A program made the position numbers and the translations under genes. A DNA stretch of 5,165 nt from an uncultured Gemmatimonadota bacterium (GTDB lineage Bacteria > Gemmatimonadota > Gemmatimonadetes > Gemmatimonadales > GWC2-71-9). The first letter of the stretch is position 1, and each line of letters opens with the position of its first letter. The notes under the pieces are model-generated. The model worked only from the letters and a program-made list of their open reading frames with translations, had not been told where the DNA came from and made no database searches. The stretch lies in the NCBI GenBank assembly GCA_946479825.1, contig CAMLHU010000174.1:1-5165 (forward strand). The letters run 5' to 3'. This document shows positions 1-5,165 of this stretch, in pieces.

Positions 1-74
1 CGGACGACCCGGTCCTTGACGGCGCGGGCCCGGCCCCGCCCGGCGGCGGGGTTGTACAGGAGGGTGGTCGGCAT
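1..74 (-). CDS. Diacylglycerol/lipid kinase family protein, N-terminal fragment
   Basis: Only the first 24 codons are inside the window; the gene runs off its left edge. The peptide starts MPTTLLYNPAAGRGRARAV. A short beta strand followed by NPAAGRG at the extreme N-terminus is the hallmark of the DAGK catalytic domain (diacylglycerol kinase, YegS-like lipid kinases, sphingosine kinase relatives), where this glycine-rich segment helps bind ATP. Known members phosphorylate diacylglycerol or related lipids at the membrane; the substrate here cannot be told. The ATG at 72-74 was chosen because the family motif normally begins within about ten residues of the start and no in-frame alternative lies just upstream. 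The start codon is only 6 nt beyond the 3' end of the tRNA-Sec gene and no Shine-Dalgarno sequence precedes it. The family call rests on one motif, so it is fairly but not fully secure. Confidence 0.75.
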   Translation of the reverse strand, partial: MPTTLLYNPAAGRGRARAVKDRVV

Positions 75-80
75 GTGGGA

Positions 81-175
81 CGGGAACGTGTGGGAATCGA
101 ACCCACCGGAGCCGCCGGAGGCGCCTCCGTCGCGGTTTTGAAGACCGGCCGGGTCACCAGACCCGATGCGTCCCC
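81..175 (-). tRNA. selC: tRNA-Sec (selenocysteine), anticodon TCA
   Basis: The minus strand folds into the arrangement peculiar to bacterial selenocysteine tRNA. Acceptor stem 168-175 with 82-89 gives seven pairs (one G-U) and a C168/A89 mismatch next to the T stem. The D arm has a perfect 6-bp stem (160-165 with 150-155) and a 4-nt loop TGGT, unlike ordinary elongator tRNAs. The anticodon loop CTTCAAA (137-143) holds TCA at 139-141, closed by four pairs with a C148/C132 mismatch at its base. The long variable arm (107-131) forms CGGAG/CTCCG, a G/G mismatch, then CGCC/GGCG around a 3-nt loop. The T arm is GTGGG-TTCGATT-CCCAC (90-106). G81 is the discriminator base, as in bacterial tRNA-Sec; CCA is not encoded. 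Total length is 95 nt, the same as E. coli selC. The product is charged with serine, converted by SelA, and delivered by SelB to UGA codons followed by a SECIS element. No selA, selB or selD is visible here. Confidence 0.95.
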
Positions 176-181
176 CTGACT

Positions 182-249
182 GCAGTGAGCGGCAAGCGGT
201 GCGCGGTGAGCGGGCGAGCGAGATCGGACACCCGCTCCCCGCTCACTGC
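182..249. repeat. Intergenic GTGAGCGG-type repeats with inverted repeat
   Basis: Three copies of an 11-mer GC(A/G)GTGAGCGG occupy the spacer between ridA and selC. Two are direct, at 182-192 and 203-213 (21-nt period, one mismatch), and one is inverted at 239-249, a perfect reverse complement of the first. The outer copies could pair as an 11-bp stem, and GAGCGGG 208-214 can pair with CCCGCTC 231-237 inside it, giving a compound hairpin. There is no T-run after it on the minus strand, so a canonical intrinsic terminator is not supported. It may act as a weak transcription barrier, an mRNA 3'-end stabiliser after ridA, or be a dispersed intergenic repeat. Confidence 0.6.
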
Positions 250-253
250 TTAC

Positions 254-634
254 CTACTTCATGGCCACGACCTCGATCTCCACCCGCACGCCACGCGGAA
301 GGCCGGCGGCCGCGACGGTCGACCGGGCCGGGCGGTGCTCGCCGAAGTGGCGGGCGTACACCTCGTTCATCGCCGCGAAGTCGCCCATGTCGGCCAGGAA
401 CACGGTGGTCTTGACGACCTTGGAGAGATCCGCCCCCGCGGCCTTGAGGACCGCCGCCAGGTTCCGGAACACGCGGTCGGTCTGTTCCGCCACGCCCCCC
501 GGCACCACTTCCATGGTGGCGGGATCGAGCGCGATCTGGCCGGCGGTGAAGATCATCCCGCCGGCGACGGTGGCCTGGCTGTAGGGCCCGATGGCCTTCG
601 GCGCGTCGGGGGTGGATACGATGCTGATCGCCAT
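254..634 (-). CDS. ridA: RidA family enamine/imine deaminase
   Basis: Encodes 126 residues, the usual full length of the RidA/YjgF/YER057c/UK114 family. These cytosolic homotrimers hydrolyse reactive 2-aminoacrylate and other enamine/imine intermediates released by PLP enzymes such as threonine/serine dehydratase, protecting other PLP enzymes. Visible signatures are GPYSQA at 16-21 (with Tyr18), TAGQIALDP at 30-38, Asn90 in the MNEVY segment, PARST at 102-106 containing the substrate-carboxylate-binding Arg104, and the terminal VEIEVVA with Glu119. The arginine separates the active RidA subgroup from Rid1-7 paralogues. The residue two after this arginine, Cys107 in E. coli RidA, is Thr106 here; this position varies in the family. 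The ATG start has a good Shine-Dalgarno AGGAG six bases upstream. The gene follows fhs by 20 nt and is probably the last protein gene of the operon before the repeat-bearing spacer. Confidence 0.93.
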   Translation of the reverse strand: MAISIVSTPDAPKAIGPYSQATVAGGMIFTAGQIALDPATMEVVPGGVAEQTDRVFRNLAAVLKAAGADLSKVVKTTVFLADMGDFAAMNEVYARHFGEHRPARSTVAAAGLPRGVRVEIEVVAMK

Positions 635-640
635 TCCCTG

Positions 641-645
641 CTCCT
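641..645 (-). promoter_or_regulatory. Ribosome binding site of ridA
   Basis: The minus strand reads AGGAG here, six bases before the ridA ATG. It is the clearest Shine-Dalgarno match in the window and fixes the ridA start; the other genes have weak or no match. Confidence 0.75.
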
Positions 646-654
646 GGTGGAACG

Positions 655-2328
655 TTAGAACAGACCTTCAATGACTCCGTCGGGCCGCAGCCCGATCCCT
701 TCGGCCGACGGCACCTTGGCGAGACCGGGCATCGTCATGATGTCCCCGGCGAGGGCCACCACGAACCCCGCGCCGGCCGACGGGGTGACGTCGCGGATGG
801 TGATCCGGAAGCCCGACGGCCGGCCCAGCTTGGTCGGGTCGTCGCTGAACGAGTACTGGGTCTTGGCGACGCACACGGGAGTCTCCGCCAGGCCCATTCC
901 CTCGCAGAGGGCGATGGACCGGTCGGCCTGCGCCGTGTAATCCACGCCGTCGGCGCCGTAGATCTCGCGGGCGATGATGCCGAGCTTGTCCTTGATCGGG
1001 AGCTTCGCGTCGTACAGCGGCCGGAAGTCGGCCTTCCCCTCGGCGAGGGTCGCCAGGATCTCGTTGGCCACGGCCTCGCCCCCCACCCCGCCGTGCTCCC
1101 ACACGTCGCTCATCGCCGCCCGCACGCCCCAACCGGCGCAGGCCTCGAGCACGGCCGCGATCTCCTCGGCGCTGTCGGTGATGAACCGGTTGACCGCCAC
1201 CACCGGCGGGACGCCGAACTTGCGAACGTTGGCGACGTGGGCCTCGAGGTTGACGAGCCCGCGCTTGAGCGCCCCCACGTCCGGCCGGCTCAGGGCGTCC
1301 TTCTTGACCCCGCCGTGCATCTTGAGCGCGCGGATGGTCGCGACCACGACCGCCGCCTCCGGCCGGAGCCCGCCGAACCGGCACTTGATGTCGAAGAACT
1401 TCTCGGCGCCCAGGTCGGCGCCGAAGCCCGCCTCGGTGAGCACGATGTCGGCGAGCCCGAGGCCGAGCTTCGTGGCGGCGAGCGAGTTGCAGCCGTGCGC
1501 GATGTTCCCGAACGGCCCGGCGTGGACCAGGGCCGGCCCGCCCTCGAGGGTCTGGACCAGGTTGGGGAGGAGCGCGTCCTTGAGCAGCACCGTCATCGCA
1601 CCGGACGCCTTGAGCTCGGCGGCCCGCACGGGGGCCTTGTCGCGGGTGACGCCGACGATGATCCGGGCAAGCCGCGCCTCGAGGTCCGCGAGGTCGGACG
1701 CGAGGGCCAGGATCGCCATCACCTCGCTCCCCGGCACGATCACGAACCGGTCCTCGCGGGTCGGGCCCCCGTTCAGGCCGCCCAACCCCACGACGATGTT
1801 GCGGAGCGCGCGGTCGTTCATGTCGATCGTGCGCGGCCAGGTGATCCGCCGGGAGTCGAGCCCGAGCGCGTTGCCGTGGTGGATGTGGTTGTCGAGCATC
1901 GCCGACAGCAGGTTGTGCGCCGACGAGATGGCGTGGAAGTCGCCGGTGAAGTGCAGGTTGATCTCGTCCATCGGGACCACCTGCGCGTAGCCGCCCCCCG
2001 CCGCGCCGCCCTTGACGCCGAAGACCGGGCCGAGCGACGGCTCACGGATGCAGAGCACCACCTTGCGCCCCATCCGCCGGAACGCCTGCGCGAGACCGAC
2101 GGCGCAGGTGGACTTTCCCTCGCCCGCCGGGGTCGGGTTGATCCCGGTCACGAGCACGAGCCGGCCCTTTGGCTTGGCGCCGCGCATCACCTCGGGGGCG
2201 ATCTTCGCCTTGTAGCGGCCGTAGGGGAGGATCTGGTCGGGGCCGAGGCCGAGCTCGGCGGCGACGTCGGCGATGGGCCTGAGCTTCGCGGCCTGGGCGA
2301 TGGCGATATCGGAGGGGACGGCGGACAT
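655..2328 (-). CDS. fhs: Formate--tetrahydrofolate ligase
   Basis: Encodes 557 residues, the normal length for this cytosolic enzyme (EC 6.3.4.3). It makes 10-formyl-tetrahydrofolate from formate, ATP and tetrahydrofolate through a formyl-phosphate intermediate, feeding purine, formyl-Met-tRNA and other one-carbon reactions. The N-terminus SDIAIAQAAKLRPI is typical. The nucleotide-binding loop TPAGEGKST lies at 66-74 (Lys72). REPSLGP at 95-101 leads into the glycine-rich VKGGAAGGGYAQVVPM and INLHFTGDFHAI, the two conserved family signatures. The C-terminus carries AGDIMTMPGLAKVP and ends in GLF as the family does, so the protein is complete. The ATG at 2326-2328 was chosen because the conserved N-terminus begins there. 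The frame stays open 42 codons further upstream, but that stretch is proline/arginine-rich and overlaps the end of tatD. No Shine-Dalgarno precedes the chosen start. It sits 28 nt after tatD, so translation may be coupled. An fhs in a secDF operon is not a standard arrangement. Confidence 0.97.
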   Translation of the reverse strand: MSAVPSDIAIAQAAKLRPIADVAAELGLGPDQILPYGRYKAKIAPEVMRGAKPKGRLVLVTGINPTPAGEGKSTCAVGLAQAFRRMGRKVVLCIREPSLGPVFGVKGGAAGGGYAQVVPMDEINLHFTGDFHAISSAHNLLSAMLDNHIHHGNALGLDSRRITWPRTIDMNDRALRNIVVGLGGLNGGPTREDRFVIVPGSEVMAILALASDLADLEARLARIIVGVTRDKAPVRAAELKASGAMTVLLKDALLPNLVQTLEGGPALVHAGPFGNIAHGCNSLAATKLGLGLADIVLTEAGFGADLGAEKFFDIKCRFGGLRPEAAVVVATIRALKMHGGVKKDALSRPDVGALKRGLVNLEAHVANVRKFGVPPVVAVNRFITDSAEEIAAVLEACAGWGVRAAMSDVWEHGGVGGEAVANEILATLAEGKADFRPLYDAKLPIKDKLGIIAREIYGADGVDYTAQADRSIALCEGMGLAETPVCVAKTQYSFSDDPTKLGRPSGFRITIRDVTPSAGAGFVVALAGDIMTMPGLAKVPSAEGIGLRPDGVIEGLF

Positions 2329-2356
2329 CGGGCGGTCCGAGGAGAGAGGGTCGGGA

Positions 2357-3142
2357 TCAGGGGGCGGGCGGCGCGCCCGCGGCGAGCCGCTCACCGAATA
2401 CGCGCCGCGCGGTGGCCCCCGTTGCGGCGACGACGTCCTCGACGGGGCGGCCAAGCACCCGGGCCACCTGTTCGGCCACGAGCCGCACCCAGGCGGGCTC
2501 GTTCCGCTTGCCGCGGTGCGGCACCGGCGCCAGGTAGGGGGCGTCGGTCTCGACCAGGAGGCGGTCGAGCGGGACGGCGCGGATGAGGTCGTCGCGCCCC
2601 CAGTTCTTGAACGTCACCATCCCGCTGAACGAGGCGACGGCCCCAAGCGCCAGCGCCCCTTCGAGCAGGGCGAGGCCGCTCGAGTACGAGTGCAGCACCA
2701 CCCGGGCGCGGGGCTCGTTCCGGAGCACCGCCAGGACGTCGTCGTCGGCCTCGCGGGCGTGGATCACCGCCCACCGGCCGAGTTCCACCGCGAGGGCCAA
2801 CTGGGCCTCGAACGCCCGTCGCTGAGCGTCCCTCGGCGAGTGGTCGTAATGGTAGTCGAGCCCGATCTCGCCGAGCGCCACCGCTTCGGGACGGGCCAGC
2901 GACTCGCGCAGCCAGGCGGCCGTGGCCTCGTCCCAGCCGGACGCGTCGTGGGGATGGACCCCGGTGGCCACCGAGACCGTCGGATCGGAGGCGGCGAGCG
3001 CGAAGGCCGTCTCGGCCGCGCCCCGCGACTCCCCGATCACCACGATGTGCCCCACCCCCCCTTCGCGGGCGCGGCGGAGGACGTCGGGCCGGTCCGCCGC
3101 GAACGCCTCCGCCGCCAGGTGGCAGTGGGTGTCGACCAGCAC
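2357..3142 (-). CDS. tatD: TatD family metal-dependent hydrolase (DNase)
   Basis: Encodes 261 residues, full length for the TatD branch of the amidohydrolase (TIM-barrel) superfamily. E. coli TatD is a metal-dependent 3'-5' exonuclease linked to DNA repair; it is not part of the Tat export machine despite its name. All expected metal ligands are visible: His6 and His8 in DTHCHL, Glu92 in GEIGLDY (91-97), His128 in VIHAREAD, His151 in LHSYSSG and Asp200 in VETDAPYL (197-204). GVHPHD (61-66) and the following PHRGKRNEP (208-216) are also typical. The start is GTG (3140-3142), one base after the secF stop, with only a weak AAGG at 3149-3152, so translation is probably coupled to secF. The C-terminus after the conserved helix ends in a short Ala/Pro tail. 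Whether it is orthologous to TatD, YcfH or YjjV cannot be decided from motifs alone. Confidence 0.94.
   Translation of the reverse strand: MLVDTHCHLAAEAFAADRPDVLRRAREGGVGHIVVIGESRGAAETAFALAASDPTVSVATGVHPHDASGWDEATAAWLRESLARPEAVALGEIGLDYHYDHSPRDAQRRAFEAQLALAVELGRWAVIHAREADDDVLAVLRNEPRARVVLHSYSSGLALLEGALALGAVASFSGMVTFKNWGRDDLIRAVPLDRLLVETDAPYLAPVPHRGKRNEPAWVRLVAEQVARVLGRPVEDVVAATGATARRVFGERLAAGAPPAP
2364..2380 (-). other. Short GC hairpin at the end of tatD
   Basis: GCGGGCG (2364-2370) and CGCCCGC (2374-2380) form a perfect 7-bp stem around a 3-nt loop. It lies inside the last codons of tatD, about 36 nt ahead of the fhs start. No T-run follows on the minus strand, so termination is unlikely; it could stall transcription or shape translation of fhs, or be chance in GC-rich coding DNA. 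Confidence 0.3.
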
Positions 3143-3143
3143 C

Positions 3144-4103
3144 TCAGGCCTTGGCCGGGAGGCTGATCGCCCGCGCTCCCTTCACGTCCTGTCCCGGCCA
3201 GCGCCGCTCGATGTACATCAGGATCGGCGAGGCGATGAAGATGGAGGAGAACGTCCCGGTGAACACGCCGAAGAACATCACCAGCGCGAACGGCCGGATG
3301 ACCTCGCCGCCGAAGACCGCGAGGGCCATCAGCGTGGCGAGGGAAGTGCCGTGGGTCAGGATGCTCCGCGGCAGCGTCTCGTTGACCGAGAGGTTGAGGA
3401 TCCCGTACAGGTCGCTGCGCTTGTACTTGTGCAGGTTCTCGCGGACCCGGTCGAAGATGATGATGGTGTCGTTGAGCGAGTAGCCCACCATCGAGAGCAC
3501 CGCCGCCACGACCACCAGGCTCACTTCGAGGTGCAGGATCGAGATGAAGGCGATGGTCGCCACGATGTCGTGGGCGGTGGCGAGCACCGCCGCCACGCCG
3601 AACCGCCACTCGAACCGCACCGCGAGGTAGAGCAGCACCACGAAGAACGAGAGGAAGATGAGCCAGAGCGCCTGGCCGCGGAGCTCCGCCCCGACCTTCG
3701 GCCCGATCGCGTAGGTGTGCTCGATCTTGTAGTGCCCCGCCCCCATCACGCTCGTGAGGGCCGACTCGGCGGTGGCGATCGTGAGCTGCGTGTTGTTGGC
3801 GTCCACCTCGCCGGTGGACTCCCCGACGCGCGCCCGGATGATGAACTCCTGCCCGGAGGTCCCGAACGCCTGCAGCTCGGCGCCGTGGATCCCCGCCCGG
3901 TCGAGCGCCGACCGGACCTTGCCGAAATCGGCGGGGGCGTCGGTGCCGACCTGGATGAGGGTGCCCCCGGTGAACTCGACGCTGTAGTTGAGCCCCCGCA
4001 CGCCGAGCATGATGAGCCCGGGGAGGATGATGGCCGCGGTGATGCTCCAGGCCCACCGCTCGACCGAGATGAAGTCGTAGGACGCGTTATGGAAGAGGCG
4101 CAT
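3144..4103 (-). CDS. secF: Protein translocase subunit SecF
   Basis: Encodes 319 residues, normal for a stand-alone SecF. With SecD it forms the membrane complex that joins SecYEG and uses the proton gradient to pull preproteins out on the far side of the membrane. The order is canonical: a first membrane helix at about 20-36, the conserved EFTGGTLIQV (43-52), an extracytoplasmic domain to about residue 143, then five helices at roughly 145-163, 168-190, 194-216, 248-268 and 272-298. GYSLNDTIIIFDRVREN (207-223) is the SecF signature; Asp212 matches a proton-pathway aspartate in the Thermus SecDF structure, and Arg246 in ETLPRSILT probably matches its partner arginine. The ATG at 4101-4103 begins 3 nt after the secD stop with no clear Shine-Dalgarno, indicating translational coupling. 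The protein is complete. Confidence 0.97.
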   Translation of the reverse strand: MRLFHNASYDFISVERWAWSITAAIILPGLIMLGVRGLNYSVEFTGGTLIQVGTDAPADFGKVRSALDRAGIHGAELQAFGTSGQEFIIRARVGESTGEVDANNTQLTIATAESALTSVMGAGHYKIEHTYAIGPKVGAELRGQALWLIFLSFFVVLLYLAVRFEWRFGVAAVLATAHDIVATIAFISILHLEVSLVVVAAVLSMVGYSLNDTIIIFDRVRENLHKYKRSDLYGILNLSVNETLPRSILTHGTSLATLMALAVFGGEVIRPFALVMFFGVFTGTFSSIFIASPILMYIERRWPGQDVKGARAISLPAKA

Positions 4104-4106
4104 GGG

Positions 4107-5165
4107 TCAGATGCTCAGCTCGGTGAGGTTGGGCTTCCGGTCGAGCCAGATCATGTAGAAGGTCCGGACCACGAAGATCGCCGTGATCATCGACGCGGCG
4201 ACGCCCAGCGTGAGCGTCACCGCGAAGCCCTTGACCGGGCCGGTGCCGAACTGGAAGAGGAAGAGCGCGGTGAGCACGGTGGACACGTTGGAGTCGATGA
4301 TCGCGGCCATCGCGTGCTTGAAGCCCTCGTCGATCGAGAGCCGGACGGTCTTGCCGCGGTCGAGCTCCTCGCGGATGCGCTCGAAGATCAGCACGTTGGC
4401 GTCGACCGCGATGCCGATGGAGAGCACGATGCCGGCGAGCCCCGGCAGGGTGAGCGTGGCCCCGAGCATCGTGAGGGCGCCCACCGTGAAGAGGATGTAG
4501 AACATCAGCCCGCCCACCGCGAGCATCCCGCTCATCCGGTAGTACCCCACCATGATGAGGATGACGAGGGCGGTGCCGATGATCCCGGCCATGATCCCGC
4601 CGCGGATCGAGTCGGCGCCCAGCGAGGCACCGACCTGGCTCTGCTCCACGATCTTGAGCGGCACCGGCAGGGCGCCGGCGTTGAGCGTGAGGGCCAGGTC
4701 CTGCGCCTCCTGCATCGTCTTGTTGCCCATCGTGATCTGCCCGCGGCGGTCGATCCGGCTGTTGATCACCGGCGGGCGGCCCTGCACCCGGCCGTCGAGG
4801 AGGATCGCCATGTAGTCGCCCACGTGCTGGCCGGTCGTGGTCAGCACCAACGCCTGCAGGGTCGAGCGGATCGAGTACCGCGACGGGGCGAGCCGCACCG
4901 AGGGCATCTCGTTCTCGATCAGGTGGAACGCCGAACCGAGGCAGCTGATCGCGACCTTCGTGTCGTGCTTGTCCCGCGCGGTGCGGTGGAACGCGACGAC
5001 GTCGTCCGACGTCAGCCCCGGCCGGTACGGCAGCACCTGGATCTGGTCCGTCGGCAGCTTCGCCTCGATCAGGGTTTCCAGTACCTCGGACCGCCGCAGC
5101 GTGTCGATCGAGAACTGCGTGACGTTGTGCCCGAGCCGCAGCAGCTCGACGAGTGCGCGCAGCAG
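4107..5165 (-). CDS. secD: Protein translocase subunit SecD, C-terminal part
   Basis: The open frame continues to the right edge, so the N-terminus (first membrane helix and much of the large periplasmic domain) is missing; 352 residues are visible. The last two thirds are unmistakable: VGDYMAILLDGRV and the GQITMG segment of the P1 base, AQDLALTLNAGALPVPLKIVE, VGASLGADSI, then five membrane helices, with GIAVDANVLIFERIREE containing the aspartate (visible residue 255) used in proton-driven export, and a C-terminus ending in ELSI, close to the KLSI end of E. coli SecD. The first 110 or so visible residues, upstream of VGDYMAI, do not resemble the usual P1 domain to me. The GTG at 5034-5036 is internal, not the start, because the frame is open upstream with normal codon use. 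It is followed by secF after 3 nt. Confidence 0.95.
   Translation of the reverse strand: MLRALVELLRLGHNVTQFSIDTLRRSEVLETLIEAKLPTDQIQVLPYRPGLTSDDVVAFHRTARDKHDTKVAISCLGSAFHLIENEMPSVRLAPSRYSIRSTLQALVLTTTGQHVGDYMAILLDGRVQGRPPVINSRIDRRGQITMGNKTMQEAQDLALTLNAGALPVPLKIVEQSQVGASLGADSIRGGIMAGIIGTALVILIMVGYYRMSGMLAVGGLMFYILFTVGALTMLGATLTLPGLAGIVLSIGIAVDANVLIFERIREELDRGKTVRLSIDEGFKHAMAAIIDSNVSTVLTALFLFQFGTGPVKGFAVTLTLGVAASMITAIFVVRTFYMIWLDRKPNLTELSI

Noticed and set aside
34..51. A 7-bp hairpin (CCCCGCC/GGCGGGG) near the lipid kinase start
   Set aside because: It is made by the codons of the conserved NPAAGRG motif in very GC-rich DNA, and no T-run follows it.
974..1990. A 338-codon plus-strand frame in another phase opposite fhs
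   Set aside because: Ser/Arg/Pro-rich composition and no recognisable motif; a shadow of fhs.
2329..2454. A 42-residue N-terminal extension of fhs overlapping the end of tatD
   Set aside because: The extension is a Pro/Arg/Ser-rich shadow of the tatD C-terminus, and the conserved Fhs N-terminus begins at the ATG at 2328.
1093..2586. A 497-codon open frame on the plus strand opposite fhs
   Set aside because: It is rich in Arg, Gly, Glu, Asp, His and Val with no domain signature, and the opposite strand carries an unmistakable full-length Fhs. GC-rich third positions keep antisense frames open.
2273..3166. A 297-codon plus-strand frame opposite tatD
   Set aside because: Low-complexity Gly/Arg/Val/Pro composition and complete overlap with a TatD that keeps all its metal ligands.
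3037..4056. A 339-codon minus-strand frame overlapping secF and tatD in a different phase
   Set aside because: Arg/His/Gly/Ala-rich, no membrane segments or motifs, while the secF frame in the same place is canonical.
4104..4109. Selenocysteine readthrough at TGA stops of secD, secF or tatD, given selC nearby
   Set aside because: Each protein already ends where its family ends and a new gene starts within a few bases, so these TGAs are normal stops.
5034..5036. GTG as the secD start codon
   Set aside because: The frame stays open to the window edge and SecD needs a large upstream periplasmic region and first membrane helix, so this is an internal valine.

Overview
This GC-rich bacterial window carries one co-directional block on the minus strand. 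No gene is supported on the plus strand. Read in the direction of transcription (high to low coordinate) it holds: the C-terminal part of secD, secF, tatD, fhs (formate--tetrahydrofolate ligase), ridA, a selenocysteine tRNA gene (selC), and the first 24 codons of a diacylglycerol/lipid kinase-family gene. Coding density is very high and third positions are GC-rich, so long open frames on the opposite strand are only shadows. Taxonomy is uncertain. Separate SecD and SecF proteins, the wording of their motifs and the base composition would fit Gemmatimonadota or another high-GC, non-actinobacterial phylum, but that is an impression and not a demonstrated placement.

Layout. From 5165 to 655 the genes are packed like an operon: secD to secF 3 nt apart, secF to tatD 1 nt, tatD to fhs 28 nt, fhs to ridA 20 nt. 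There is no room for independent promoters or strong terminators except possibly ahead of fhs. After ridA there is a 78-nt spacer (176-253) rich in a short GTGAGCGG-type repeat in direct and inverted orientation. Then come the 95-nt tRNA-Sec (81-175) and, only 6 nt further on, the lipid kinase start codon.

Roles. SecD and SecF are the accessory membrane subunits of the Sec translocon that use the proton gradient to finish protein export. TatD is a metal-dependent hydrolase/DNase. Fhs charges tetrahydrofolate with formate for one-carbon metabolism. RidA removes reactive enamine/imine intermediates made by PLP enzymes. selC supplies the tRNA on which selenocysteine is made, so the organism very probably makes selenoproteins elsewhere in its genome. 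These genes look like housekeeping functions sharing transcription rather than one pathway.

I found no mobile element, CRISPR array, toxin-antitoxin pair or defence system. The least routine items are the selC gene with its unusual structural details and its near-abutting downstream gene, the spacer repeat, and the poorly recognisable periplasmic part of SecD.
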